Positions 6,299-14,711 are shown, counted from the first letter of the stretch. The stretch: DNA of 25,160 nucleotides from a bacterium (GCA_004559845.1 SFWW01000017.1:1-25160), one strand, 5' to 3'. Numbers and translations: made by a program. The notes: generated from the letters alone by a model not told the origin.

Positions 6299-8689
6299 CT
6301 ATTTTGTGAGCAGGGATGTGATAATGGTGGTGACGTCGGTCACATTAATTTCGGCGTCGGGGTAGGCGTTGGCTTCGTTGTGGTTGAAGGGATACGTGTC
6401 GGAGCCGAGAATGTGGTTCACAAGTGTGGTGATGTCCGACACATTGGCTTCGCCATCCACATTCACATCGAATGCCACCGGAGCCGACAGCGTGAACGAC
6501 ACCCCGGCTTTCCAAATATTGTAGGAGGTGGAGTATTTCGGGTTGCGCAAATATGCCCAATAGGCTTGCCCCACCTCGCCACGCGTGAAGCTCCCCGCAA
6601 AGCGCACCTCTTTCGATTCGCCGGTTTTGATGGTCACGAAATCGCTGTAGATGAAGCCCAAAATTGAATTCGAAGTTTTGGGCACAATCATCAATTCCAA
6701 TCGCCCGGCAAATGCGCCCCCACGATTATGGAGGGTGACTTTGCCCTCAAGATGGGTGGTGGGCATCACTTCTTTGGCAAGGGAGAAAGGAGTGGTAATT
6801 TCCATATCGAAGGCTGTGGGAGAATTGCCAATGGAGAGGGAGGGTTGCTGACCTGCCACCACGGTGCTATCGGAAGCGTAGATAATGGCTAAGGTGTAGG
6901 TGCCCGACGCCGTGGGTTTTACGGTGCTTTCCAGCACTGCTTCGCCTCCGGTGAGCACGTCGATGCGCTTAGGCACGCCGGTGGCAGCCACTGAGCCGTC
7001 GGCTTTGAGCAGTGCCACACACAAATTATCCACAAATTCGCCGCCGCTATTGCTGATGGTGGCTTTCACATTGATGTCGCGATTGGCAACCAGCACATCG
7101 GAATAGGAGAGGGCGGCAACTTTCAATTTTTCGGGTTGGCTATAGCCGGAAAAATAGGCGTAATTGCCTTGGAGTGTCATTTTGATGTGGCTATTGGAGC
7201 TGCGGTCCACGCCCAGGGTTTGAAAATCGGAAGTGCCTATGGGGGCAATGAGCGGCACCACATAGTAGTCGCCATCGGCAAGGTCGGTGGGAATGGTCAT
7301 TTTCCACGAAGTTGAATAATTATAGTAAGGCACAAATCCGGTGTAGTTTTGTCTGGTAGCCACACGGAGCAAATTGCCTGCTGCATCGGTAATGCCTAAT
7401 GCCAAAGTGGCTTGTGCCTCGCCGTCGGCAGAACTCAGCACGTAGTAACTTTTAAAGCGCAGGCCGGCAGTGGCACCACGACTTACTTGCTCATTGTCGT
7501 ATAGAAATTGCCCGATATGCCCCACCACATTAGCCGAACTGCCTCTGTTGGGCATAATGTTGCAAATCATGCCTTGTCGCAGATTATAGCCTCCTTCGCT
7601 CGAACCGATGCCTTGGTCGGTGGGCGTCAGGTCGGTGAGCAGGAAGTAGCCGTTCGACTTGCCGTTCCAACCCCAATTCACGTGGTAGTAGCCCGATGCA
7701 TTACAGCCGTCAATCACGAAAGCGTGTCCGCCATTCACACTGGCGCCGGAATGAATCACCGGGCGAGCATTATCTAATTCGCCATTCAAGATGGCGAGCC
7801 ATTTATCAAAGGGATAGGCATCGCGAGTGAGGAATTTGATGCTACGGTCGTAGCCGAAATGCTGTGGCATGCGGTTCATCGCTATTCGCGTAACGGCGCC
7901 ACTCGACGCGCCATAGCCCATATTCATTGCCACACCGCAATCGCTCATTAGGCGTGCCACGGCATTGTTTTGCGCAGTGGTTTCGCTGCCGGAATAGTAG
8001 GGGAGCATATTGCTCCAATCGTAGCGGCTTTGGCTGAAATCGGTGGAGAGCGTCACGGTTTGCGCCTCATCGCCATTGAGTTTGCAACTGTAAGAATTGC
8101 TTCCCGAGCCCACTTTAGGCCATTGGTGATAATACATTACTTGCGCCATAGCGGTCGCCACACAGCCGGTAACGGCACGCTTGGTTTCGCCATTGCTGTC
8201 TGTATAGGTGGGACACAGATTATTGTAAGGCGCGCTTTGATTCCACTTGGTGTTGCCCAATAGCGGATACACATTCCCCACAGTGTGGTTGGCAGAAGCC
8301 GAAACCTTTATAGAGGGGTGCGATTGCACATAGCGCACCTGCTCGGCATATTGTTCGAGCCAACTGCGCATATTTTCGGGCATATTCAGTTCGCTGAATT
8401 CGCCCTCTTCGCTATAGCCAATCACCGAGGGAAAACGGTCGTCGCCCGCCACCACCACATAGCCTTCGCCCGGCAGTGCATTGAAGGCATACCATTCTTG
8501 AGCCGGTGCCGTGCAAGCCAATTGCAAATCGGTGGCTGAGCGCAACAGATGCTGACTCCCACTATTTGCATTCAAAAACTGCAGCGCCATTTCGCGCGCC
8601 CGAGTGGCATCGATGCCGGCTGCCCAAGCCGCGTGGCAGGCAAGCACAGCCATCGCCACAGCCATTATGTTTTGAGTAGGTTTCATCAT
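6299..8689 (-). CDS. Secreted C10 family (streptopain-like) cysteine protease with dockerin-like C-terminus
   Basis: A 796-residue secreted endopeptidase. Signal peptide is about residues 1-23. An inhibitory pro-domain of the Spi type spans about 24-135 (WYAFNALPGEGYVVVAGDD). The C10 catalytic domain spans about 138-380: Cys176 in GCVATAMAQVMYYHQWP, His322 in GGHAFVIDGC and the NWGWNGKSNGYF segment with Asn338/Trp339. Two beta-sandwich stretches follow (about 520-615 and 625-725; the first resembles CARDB/Ig-like spacers). The last 56 residues form a dockerin-like pair: DVNVDGEANVSD is a calcium loop with ligands Asp741, Asn743, Asp745 and Asp752, and the second repeat (PDAEINVTD) is degenerate. 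All catalytic residues are present. Monocistronic, with its own promoter at 8743-8773. Substrate could be host or dietary protein. Confidence 0.93.
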   Translation of the reverse strand: MMKPTQNIMAVAMAVLACHAAWAAGIDATRAREMALQFLNANSGSQHLLRSATDLQLACTAPAQEWYAFNALPGEGYVVVAGDDRFPSVIGYSEEGEFSELNMPENMRSWLEQYAEQVRYVQSHPSIKVSASANHTVGNVYPLLGNTKWNQSAPYNNLCPTYTDSNGETKRAVTGCVATAMAQVMYYHQWPKVGSGSNSYSCKLNGDEAQTVTLSTDFSQSRYDWSNMLPYYSGSETTAQNNAVARLMSDCGVAMNMGYGASSGAVTRIAMNRMPQHFGYDRSIKFLTRDAYPFDKWLAILNGELDNARPVIHSGASVNGGHAFVIDGCNASGYYHVNWGWNGKSNGYFLLTDLTPTDQGIGSSEGGYNLRQGMICNIMPNRGSSANVVGHIGQFLYDNEQVSRGATAGLRFKSYYVLSSADGEAQATLALGITDAAGNLLRVATRQNYTGFVPYYNYSTSWKMTIPTDLADGDYYVVPLIAPIGTSDFQTLGVDRSSNSHIKMTLQGNYAYFSGYSQPEKLKVAALSYSDVLVANRDINVKATISNSGGEFVDNLCVALLKADGSVAATGVPKRIDVLTGGEAVLESTVKPTASGTYTLAIIYASDSTVVAGQQPSLSIGNSPTAFDMEITTPFSLAKEVMPTTHLEGKVTLHNRGGAFAGRLELMIVPKTSNSILGFIYSDFVTIKTGESKEVRFAGSFTRGEVGQAYWAYLRNPKYSTSYNIWKAGVSFTLSAPVAFDVNVDGEANVSDITTLVNHILGSDTYPFNHNEANAYPDAEINVTDVTTIITSLLTK

Positions 8690-8742
8690 ATCATTATGCT
8701 GTTGATTACCAAATGTTTTGCAAAAAAATCGTCATCCTCCCA

Positions 8743-8773
8743 CAAAGATACTACAAATTCAGAAAACCACCAA
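8743..8773 (-). promoter_or_regulatory. Promoter of the C10 protease gene
   Basis: On the minus strand TTG (8771-8773), a 20-nt spacer and TATCTTTG (8743-8750) give a near-ideal Bacteroidetes promoter. The leader to the ATG at 8689 is about 45 nt. Confidence 0.8.
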
Positions 8774-8813
8774 CACCACCCCAAACCACCAAACCATATC
8801 CCAAATTTTTGAA

Positions 8814-8833
8814 CAGGGGGACAGTCCCCTGTC
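8814..8833. repeat. Intergenic palindrome ACAGGGG/CCCCTGT
   Basis: 7-bp arms with a 6-nt centre (GACAGT) between the ATPase stop and the C10 protease promoter. T-rich sequence precedes it and A-rich sequence follows, the wrong way round for a terminator of the leftward ATPase transcript. It resembles REP-like GGGGACTGTCCCC elements scattered in many bacteria; that relationship is from memory and untested. Confidence 0.45.
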
Positions 8834-8845
8834 AAAAAAATTGGG

Positions 8846-10102
8846 CTATTGGAGGTGGTGGCTCTTGGGGTCCATTAAAAATTGTAGCAGTGAGATGGTG
8901 AGGATGCCGTTTTCGTCGCGCCACGGTTTGATATTTCCTTTCACGACAATTATTTTTTGGAAAGCATCCTTGATGCGCATCAGCGAGTTGGTTTCTTGTT
9001 GTCGCTTCTCAGCGTCGGGCATCTCGAGCGCCGATTGTATGTAGCACATCCGATTGCCATCATTCACCACAAAATCCACTTCCAACTGTTTGCGCATCCA
9101 CTTCCCGTTAGCATCCACTTCCCGATGCGACACCATCCCCACATCCACCTTGCATCCACGTCGGCGCAGCTCATTATATATGATATTTTCCATGATATGG
9201 GATTCTTCTTGTTGTCGCAATCCCAAAATGGCATTCCTCAGTCCCAAATCGCTGAAATAATATTTGGCAAGACTTCCGATGTGCTTTTTGCCCTTCACAT
9301 CATACCTAACCGCCTTCTCCACGATGAAAGCATCTTGCATATAGCCGATATATTTGTTGATGGTAGAGGAATCAATGTTCACTCTTTTTACGCTTTTAAA
9401 CGTGTTTTCCAGCCTTGTAGGGTTTAGCGGTGCTCCGATTGCGGATGCCATCACCCTCACCAATTCTTCCAATTCCGCCGTTTGCTTCACCCTATGTCGC
9501 TCCACAATATCCTTCAGATACACGCTTTCAAACAAATGCGAGAGATAATCGAGTTTCTTTTGGTCGGTTTTAAGCGAGAGCACTTGTGGAAGTCCGCCGA
9601 AGGTGTAATAATCGGGCCAGGCATCTTCCGGCTTTTGTTGCGTACCCTCACAAAATTCCGCTAAAGAAAGCGGAAAAAGGTGGATTTGGTCGCCGCGTCC
9701 ACGAAATTCCGTCACGATGTCGCTTGAAAGAAATTTCGAATTGCTACCGGTAACATACACATCAGCATTAGCGAGATGGAGCAGGCTGTTGAGCACCTCC
9801 TCGAAGTGAGGCACAAGTTGCACCTCATCGAGCAAAATATAGTACAAATCCTTATCCGCTATCCTCTGCTTGATGTGATGATATAGGGCAAGTGGTTCAC
9901 GTAAAGTTCTGTTTTCGATATCGTCGAGTGCAATTTCAATGATATGGTCGAACTCAACCCCCGATTGGAGCAAATGCTGCTTAAACAATTTGAAGAGCAA
10001 ATACGACTTGCCACAGCGGCGAATGCCGGTCACAATCTTAATCAGCCCATTTTGTTTGCCATCAATCAACTGTTGCAGATAGAAATCTCTTTTGATGAGC
10101 AT
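8846..10102 (-). CDS. AAA+ ATPase with DUF4143 C-terminal domain
   Basis: 418 residues. Walker A GIRRCGKS at 26-33, Walker B YILLDEV with Asp92/Glu93, sensor-like TGSNSKFLSS at 118-127 and RGRG at 134-137 define the AAA_14 domain. Residues about 190-360 are the DUF4143 part, a winged-helix/nuclease-like region with Glu306, then EVDFVV (Glu341, Asp343) and YIQSA (Gln356), as in the PD-(D/E)xK-like pocket of this family. These proteins occur in many copies in Bacteroidales, with no firmly established role; links to stress, DNA or defence are speculative. Monocistronic. Its promoter is bracketed by two 41-bp repeats with a central GGCAATATTGCC palindrome, suggesting dedicated regulation. Confidence 0.9.
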   Translation of the reverse strand: MLIKRDFYLQQLIDGKQNGLIKIVTGIRRCGKSYLLFKLFKQHLLQSGVEFDHIIEIALDDIENRTLREPLALYHHIKQRIADKDLYYILLDEVQLVPHFEEVLNSLLHLANADVYVTGSNSKFLSSDIVTEFRGRGDQIHLFPLSLAEFCEGTQQKPEDAWPDYYTFGGLPQVLSLKTDQKKLDYLSHLFESVYLKDIVERHRVKQTAELEELVRVMASAIGAPLNPTRLENTFKSVKRVNIDSSTINKYIGYMQDAFIVEKAVRYDVKGKKHIGSLAKYYFSDLGLRNAILGLRQQEESHIMENIIYNELRRRGCKVDVGMVSHREVDANGKWMRKQLEVDFVVNDGNRMCYIQSALEMPDAEKRQQETNSLMRIKDAFQKIIVVKGNIKPWRDENGILTISLLQFLMDPKSHHLQ

Positions 10103-10118
10103 AAATATTCAAGTTTTG

Positions 10119-10159
10119 CGCGGAATTTTTGGCAATATTGCCACTTTTTCCGTGCAAAA
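10119..10159. repeat. 41-bp repeat, copy A (overlaps the ATPase -7 and start region)
   Basis: Starts CGCGGAATTTTT and ends TTTTTCCGTGCAAAA around the perfect 12-bp palindrome GGCAATATTGCC. Outer CGGAA/TTCCG arms make a second, nested dyad. It differs from copy B at one base. It covers part of the ATPase -7 element and the first transcribed bases, a classical place for an operator. Confidence 0.9.
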
Positions 10160-10186
10160 ATAGTGATTTAAGAAAAGAAATGCAAA
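10155..10186 (-). promoter_or_regulatory. Promoter of the DUF4143 ATPase gene
   Basis: On the minus strand TTTG (10183-10186), a 20-nt spacer and TATTTTTG (10155-10162) match the Bacteroidetes consensus exactly. Copy A of the 41-bp repeat overlaps the -7 element and copy B begins 6 nt upstream of the -33 element. Confidence 0.8.
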
Positions 10187-10191
10187 TTCTA

Positions 10192-10232
10192 CGCGGAATT
10201 TTTGGCAATATTGCCATTTTTTCCGTGCAAAA
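10192..10232. repeat. 41-bp repeat, copy B (upstream of the ATPase promoter)
   Basis: 40 of 41 bases equal to copy A, 73 bp away, with the same central GGCAATATTGCC palindrome. On the minus strand its end is TTCTTTTG, one base from a -7 element, so it may be a relic of a duplicated promoter. A third fragment, GCGCGGAATTTT, lies at about 10303-10314 inside the alkaline phosphatase promoter spacer. Confidence 0.9.
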
Positions 10233-10293
10233 GAAGCATCGCGATGGGAGGCGCTCACATGTGAAAGAGATGTTGAGAAATTTGAGGTGATGG

Positions 10294-10324
10294 TTGGGAG
10301 AGGCGCGGAATTTTGTTATCTTTG
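10294..10324 (+). promoter_or_regulatory. Promoter of the alkaline phosphatase gene
   Basis: TTG (10294-10296), a 20-nt spacer and TATCTTTG (10317-10324). The spacer contains GCGCGGAATTTT, shared with the first 11-12 bases of the 41-bp repeats. I see no clear Pho-box, so phosphate control is not evident. Confidence 0.8.
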
Positions 10325-10373
10325 CAGTGAGTAAACCCAAATATGCATTTTAAATCAGATGACAAATAGTGAT

Positions 10374-11753
10374 ATGAGAAAAATTGTGATTATCTTTGCG
10401 CTCTGCCTGTTTTGCGCATCGGCAGCGCTGGCCCAGAAAGCCAAATATGTGTTTTATTTCATCGGCGACGGTATGGGGCTGAATCCGCTTCACACCACAG
10501 AACTCTACCTTGCCTCCCTTGAGGGCAACGTAGGCATCAAGCATTTGCCCTTTATGGATTTTCCGTATTCCACTTTTGCCACTTCGTATTCGGCAAATAG
10601 CGACGTTACCGACTCTGCTGCTGCCGGCACGGCATTAGCCACCGGGCATAAAACCAAAAACGCGATGCTGGGCATGAATGCCGATTCGGTGGCGGTGAAC
10701 AGTATCGCGGTATGGGCAAAGAATAGCGGCAAAAAGGTGGGCGTGTGCACCAATGTGTGTATCGACGACGCCACCCCGGCGGCTTTTTATGCGCATCAAG
10801 TGAATCGCAAATACTACCACGCCATCGGCGAGCAGTTGGCGGCATCCGGTTTCCACTACTTTGCCGGAAGCGATTTCCGCAAACCGGACGAGAACGGTGT
10901 GGAACTGCACGCGCTGTGCGCCCAAAACGGCTATACGTGGGCTTACGGCTACCAAGATGCAGTGGAGAAAATGAAAACAGCGGAAAAACTGATGATGGTG
11001 CAGCGCAAAGACCGCCCCGCTCACATTCCCTATTCCATCGACCGCACAGCCGACGACCTTACGCTGGGTCAAATTGTGGAAACAGGCATTAAAATGCTCA
11101 CCAAAAACAATAAAAACGGGTTCTTCTTGATGGTGGAAGGAGGTGCCATCGACCACGCCCTCCACGGCAAAGATGCCCGCACTGCCATCGACGATATTCT
11201 CGACTTTGATGCCGCCATTCAAGTGGCGATCGACTTCTACAAACAGCACCCCAACGAAACCCTTATTGTGGTGACAGCCGACCACGACACGGGCGGTATG
11301 GTGCCGGGCAACGGTCGCTATATGCTCAATTTGGAATGGCTACAATATCAATCATGTAGCACCGATGCTGTGACGGAACGCCTGAATGCACTCAAGAAAA
11401 ACAAAATGAAGAAATCGTGGGACGACGTGAAGCAAGTGTTGAGCGAATGCTATGGCTTATTTACGAAAGTGAAGGTGAATTGGCGCGAAGAATATGAGCT
11501 CCGCGAAGCCTATGAGGCGGCTTTTGAAGGCAATGCCTCGGAAGAAAACCTCTACAGCAAAAACTCCGCACTTGCTGCCAAGGCACGCGACATCCTCAAT
11601 CGCGCCGTGGGCATTTCGTGGGCAAGCCGTTCGCACTCCGGCAGCTATGTGCCGGTGTTTGCCATAGGCGTGGGTGCCAACCAATTCCACGGACGGCTCA
11701 ACAACACCGATCTCCCGCTCATCACGGCAAAGATTGCAGGTTATCGCCGATAA
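10374..11753 (+). CDS. Secreted alkaline phosphatase (PhoA superfamily)
   Basis: Exported metal-dependent phosphomonoesterase. From ATG 10374 it has 459 residues and a clean signal peptide (MRKIVIIFALCLFCASAALA); an in-frame ATG at 10359 adds five polar residues. The active site is complete: IGDGMG with metal ligand Asp32, DSAAAGTALATGH with nucleophile Ser81, EGGAIDHALH and TADHDTGG for the two zinc and one magnesium sites, and a C-terminal SRSHSGSYVPV supplying the last His. Length and motif order fit the bacterial PhoA family. Monocistronic between its promoter (10294) and a hairpin at 11807. Acts in the periplasm or at the surface in phosphate scavenging; the physiological substrate is not shown. 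Confidence 0.95.
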   Translation: MRKIVIIFALCLFCASAALAQKAKYVFYFIGDGMGLNPLHTTELYLASLEGNVGIKHLPFMDFPYSTFATSYSANSDVTDSAAAGTALATGHKTKNAMLGMNADSVAVNSIAVWAKNSGKKVGVCTNVCIDDATPAAFYAHQVNRKYYHAIGEQLAASGFHYFAGSDFRKPDENGVELHALCAQNGYTWAYGYQDAVEKMKTAEKLMMVQRKDRPAHIPYSIDRTADDLTLGQIVETGIKMLTKNNKNGFFLMVEGGAIDHALHGKDARTAIDDILDFDAAIQVAIDFYKQHPNETLIVVTADHDTGGMVPGNGRYMLNLEWLQYQSCSTDAVTERLNALKKNKMKKSWDDVKQVLSECYGLFTKVKVNWREEYELREAYEAAFEGNASEENLYSKNSALAAKARDILNRAVGISWASRSHSGSYVPVFAIGVGANQFHGRLNNTDLPLITAKIAGYRR

Positions 11754-11806
11754 AGAAATTTCTTCACTCGCCTATGTAGTAAATCGGTATGGGCGTGCGT
11801 CTATAG

Positions 11807-11851
11807 AGTAGCAAATGCCTCGAAAAGCAGCACATTTGCTACTTATTTTTT
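11807..11851 (+). terminator. Likely terminator of the alkaline phosphatase gene
   Basis: Perfect 11-bp stem AGTAGCAAATG/CATTTGCTACT with a 15-nt loop, followed by TATTTTTT. The stem is A/T-rich and the loop long, so it is less canonical than the others here. Confidence 0.6.
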
Positions 11852-11884
11852 ACCAACATATATAAAAAATTATTCTCCAAAACA

Positions 11885-12793
11885 ATGGCATTTATTGAAA
11901 TCAACGATGTGGTGAAGCAGTATAAAGGGCACATGGCGCTCAACCATGTGAGCTTGAGCGTGCCGCAAGGGTGCATCTATGGCTTGCTCGGACCCAACGG
12001 CGCCGGCAAAACCACGCTCATCCGCATCATCAACATGATTACCGCGCCCGATAGCGGCACGGTGATGCTTGATGGCAAACCCATCACCGCTGAAGATGTG
12101 GCAAAAATCGGGTACCTGCCCGAAGAACGCGGACTCTATAAGAAAATGAAAGTGGGCGAAGAAATTGTGTATTTGGCTCGCCTGAAAGGGATGACCAAAG
12201 CCGATGCCACCGAAAAGATGAAATTTTGGCTCAATCGCTTCAACCTCACCGATTGGCGCGACAAAAAAGTGGAAACCCTCTCGAAGGGTATGCAGCAAAA
12301 GGTGCAATTCATTGCCACCGTAATCCACGATCCCAAATTGCTCATTTTCGATGAACCGTTTTCGGGTTTCGACCCCGTGAATGCCGAGCAATTAAAGCAG
12401 GAAATTTTGGAATTGCAAAAGCAAGGCGCCACCATCCTATTCTCTACCCACAATATGGAAAGTGTGGAGGAAGTGTGTCAGCAAATTTCGCTCATCAATC
12501 ATTCGCAAGTGGTGCTCCAAGGCAATGTGGCAGACATTAAACAGCGCTACAAAAAGCATCTCTACGAAATTAATCTCGCCCGCGGCGAAATGCTGAAGCC
12601 CTGCCCCGAACTCTACACCATTGAGCAGGCACAAGGCGCCGGCACCCTCATTCGCTTGGCACCGGAAGTGGCCATTCGAGAGGTGATTACTCATTTGAAT
12701 CAGCAATACAGCCTTCAAGGCTTCCACGAACTATTGCCCGGTATGCACGAAATATTTATTGAAACGGTAAAAACATCTTCTCACAATGAATAA
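11885..12793 (+). CDS. ABC transporter ATP-binding protein (NatA-like)
   Basis: 302-residue ATPase of a two-gene ABC-2 exporter. Walker A GPNGAGKT at 36-43, YLPEERGLY at 77-85 (hallmark of the NatA-like subgroup), signature LSKGMQQK starting at 132 (the usual LSGGQ replaced as in NatA relatives), Walker B LLIFDEP at 152-158 and the switch His189. Residues from about 215 form the small C-terminal DUF4162-type domain. Its last 8 nt overlap the permease start (ATGAATAA), implying translational coupling. Related pairs export sodium or drugs; the substrate here is unknown. Confidence 0.93.
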   Translation: MAFIEINDVVKQYKGHMALNHVSLSVPQGCIYGLLGPNGAGKTTLIRIINMITAPDSGTVMLDGKPITAEDVAKIGYLPEERGLYKKMKVGEEIVYLARLKGMTKADATEKMKFWLNRFNLTDWRDKKVETLSKGMQQKVQFIATVIHDPKLLIFDEPFSGFDPVNAEQLKQEILELQKQGATILFSTHNMESVEEVCQQISLINHSQVVLQGNVADIKQRYKKHLYEINLARGEMLKPCPELYTIEQAQGAGTLIRLAPEVAIREVITHLNQQYSLQGFHELLPGMHEIFIETVKTSSHNE

Positions 12794-14048
12794 ATTATTG
12801 CTCATCATACAGCGCGAATACACCACCTTGGTGGCGCGCAAATCGTTTATCGTCATCACATTGCTCATCCCCTTTCTGTTTGTAGCCATTGGCGCCGTGC
12901 CGGTGCTCATTTCGGAGTGGAACAATTCCGGCTCGGCGGAAGCCGTGACCGTAATCGACGAAACCGGACGCTTAGCCGGCGTGATACCCGACACCGAATC
13001 GTTTCGTTTTATTCCGCTCAAAGGAGAAGCCGGTAGCACCGATGTGAAAGGTTTTTTCGACCAAGCCGGCGATAGCATGAGTGCGCTGGTGGTGATTCCT
13101 GCCAATGTGCTCGATTCGGCAAAAGTGAACATCTATAGCAAAAGCACCGTGAATATGGCACTGGTGAGCCACGTAACCGAGAGCCTTAACGACACGCTCA
13201 CGGCAGTGAAAATTGCCTCGATGGGCGTGCCCAACCTCGACAAAATGGTGAAAGAAGCGCAGGTCGACATTGATGTGAACAGTGTGAAACTCAGCGACGA
13301 CGGCACCGAATCGGAGGCTTCCACCACTGCCGCTATGGTGCTGGGCATGGTGCTCGCTTTCATCACCTATATGTTTGTGCTCACTTATGGCGCTATGATT
13401 ATGAATAGCGTGATTGAGGAAAAAACCAACCGCATCGTGGAGGTGATTGTGAGCAGTTGCAAGCCCTTCCAATTGATGATGGGTAAAATTATAGGCGTGG
13501 CATTGGTGGGACTCACCCAATTCTTGATTTGGGCGATACTGATATCGGTGGCAGTGGGCGGCTTGGGCATCAGCCTTGCCAACGACCCGATGTCGGACCT
13601 CGCGGTGGTGTTTAATGCCATTCAGAGTGTGAATTTGGTGAGCATTTTCACCTGCTTCGTGGTGTATTTCTTGGGCGGCTATCTGCTCTATGCTTCGCTC
13701 TTTGCCGGCTTTGGCTCGGCAGTGGACCAAGCCAGCGACGCCTCTCAATTCACCTCACCCATCATCATCGTGATGGTGGTGGCGCTCTATGCCGGCATCG
13801 GCTGTATGGAAAACCCCAACGGCTCGATGGCGATGTGGTGCTCCATGATACCCTTCACCTCGCCCATCGTGATGATGGTGCGCCTGCCCTACGACGTGCC
13901 CTTCTGGCAAATCGCCGTGAGTGTGGCATTGCTCTACGGCACCGCCTTCGGTTTGGTGTGGGTGAGCAGCCGCATTTATCGCATCGGCATCTTGCGCTAC
14001 GGCAAGAAATTTACCTTCAAAGAAATTATGGGTTGGGTGAAAATGTAA
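12786..14048 (+). CDS. ABC-2 type transporter permease (NatB-like)
   Basis: 420-residue inner-membrane partner of the preceding ATPase. One membrane segment near the N-terminus (about 21-44) is followed by a large extracytoplasmic domain (about 45-175). A cluster of about five membrane segments follows from roughly 182 to 405, with the conserved cytoplasmic turn NSVIEEKTNRIVEVIVSS typical of ABC2_membrane_3/NatB proteins. The start ATG overlaps the upstream gene by 8 nt. A terminator follows 27 nt after the stop. NatB-like by architecture; transported substrate not deducible. Confidence 0.93.
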   Translation: MNKLLLIIQREYTTLVARKSFIVITLLIPFLFVAIGAVPVLISEWNNSGSAEAVTVIDETGRLAGVIPDTESFRFIPLKGEAGSTDVKGFFDQAGDSMSALVVIPANVLDSAKVNIYSKSTVNMALVSHVTESLNDTLTAVKIASMGVPNLDKMVKEAQVDIDVNSVKLSDDGTESEASTTAAMVLGMVLAFITYMFVLTYGAMIMNSVIEEKTNRIVEVIVSSCKPFQLMMGKIIGVALVGLTQFLIWAILISVAVGGLGISLANDPMSDLAVVFNAIQSVNLVSIFTCFVVYFLGGYLLYASLFAGFGSAVDQASDASQFTSPIIIVMVVALYAGIGCMENPNGSMAMWCSMIPFTSPIVMMVRLPYDVPFWQIAVSVALLYGTAFGLVWVSSRIYRIGILRYGKKFTFKEIMGWVKM

Positions 14049-14074
14049 GCCACCCAATCGATATCAGTTGTTTC

Positions 14075-14121
14075 CCTCGGAATCGATGGCGCATTCACCT
14101 ACCGACTCCGAGGTTTTTTTT
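14075..14121 (+). terminator. Terminator of the ABC exporter operon
   Basis: 11-bp stem CCTCGGAATCG/CGACTCCGAGG with one mismatch, then T8 (14114-14121). It separates the exporter genes from the sigma-factor operon. Confidence 0.88.
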
Positions 14122-14134
14122 CGCTCGCCGATTT

Positions 14135-14142
14135 TACTTTTC
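14135..14142 (+). promoter_or_regulatory. Weak candidate -7 element for the sigma-factor operon
   Basis: TACTTTTC matches TAnnTTTG at 7 of 8 positions. ECF operons often use their own sigma factor at an unrelated promoter, which I could not identify here. Confidence 0.25.
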
Positions 14143-14186
14143 AGTCTTTGGGCGGTCGTAGATAATGAACAGAGAAAGCAATACGA

Positions 14187-14711
14187 ATGATTCACGACGA
14201 AAACATCCTCCAAGCAATGCGCCTACAGCCGGAAACAGGTTTCCGGATGCTATTGGCTAAATACAAAGAGCCGATATATTGGCACATTCGCCGCATGGTG
14301 GTGAATCACGACGATGCGCAAGATGCCACACAAGAAGCCTTTGTGCGCGTGTTTCGCCACTTTCGCCAATGCAAAAGCAGCAACACCCTGCGAGGCTGGC
14401 TCTTCACTATTGCCACACGCGAAGCGCTGCGAATGCTCGACCAACGCAAAACCGACACGCTCTCGCTCAACGATAGCATCGCCCTTTTTGCCGACGATTA
14501 TTTCAACCACGCCGACCAAGTGGCGGTGCAGCTGCAAAAAGCCATCTTGGCGCTGCCACACAAACAGCAATTGGCTTTCAATTTGCGCTACTACGACGAA
14601 TTGACTTATGCCGAAATTGCTACCGTGGCGGGCTGCTCGGAGGCTGCAGCCAAGGCTAACTATCATATCGCTAAAGAAAAAATTGTGAAATACATCCAAT
14701 CCAATGATTGA
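14187..14711 (+). CDS. RNA polymerase sigma factor, ECF (sigma-70 family)
   Basis: 174 residues, the length of a minimal ECF sigma factor. Region 2 spans about 20-87 (HDDAQDATQEAFVRVFRHF, then LRGWLFTIATREAL). Region 4 spans about 115-168 with the helix-turn-helix YAEIATVAGCSEAAAKANYH. It directs RNA polymerase to a specific set of promoters. The stop overlaps the next start by 8 nt (ATGATTGA), so it is coupled to the small membrane protein that is its likely regulator; an LTXXQ periplasmic protein completes the operon. Regulon unknown; an envelope-stress role is inferred from the neighbours. Confidence 0.92.
   Translation: MIHDENILQAMRLQPETGFRMLLAKYKEPIYWHIRRMVVNHDDAQDATQEAFVRVFRHFRQCKSSNTLRGWLFTIATREALRMLDQRKTDTLSLNDSIALFADDYFNHADQVAVQLQKAILALPHKQQLAFNLRYYDELTYAEIATVAGCSEAAAKANYHIAKEKIVKYIQSND

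Noticed and set aside
8814..8833. Considered as the terminator of the DUF4143 ATPase gene
   Set aside because: It lies upstream of the ATPase stop's 3' side as read leftwards only for the next gene, and flanking T/A tracts have the wrong polarity.
10119..10232. Considered as a CRISPR array (two near-identical repeats with a 32-nt spacer)
   Set aside because: Only two units, no cas genes, the repeats overlap a promoter, and the palindrome is centred as in an operator.
10062..10340. 92-codon minus-strand ORF across the ATPase promoter repeats
   Set aside because: It covers the exact promoter and both 41-bp repeats and reads the repeat twice (GKSGNIAKN-like); the DNA is better explained as regulatory.
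12972..13748. 258-codon His-rich minus-strand ORF opposite the ABC permease
   Set aside because: His/Ala-rich antisense shadow of hydrophobic permease codons; no start context or promoter.
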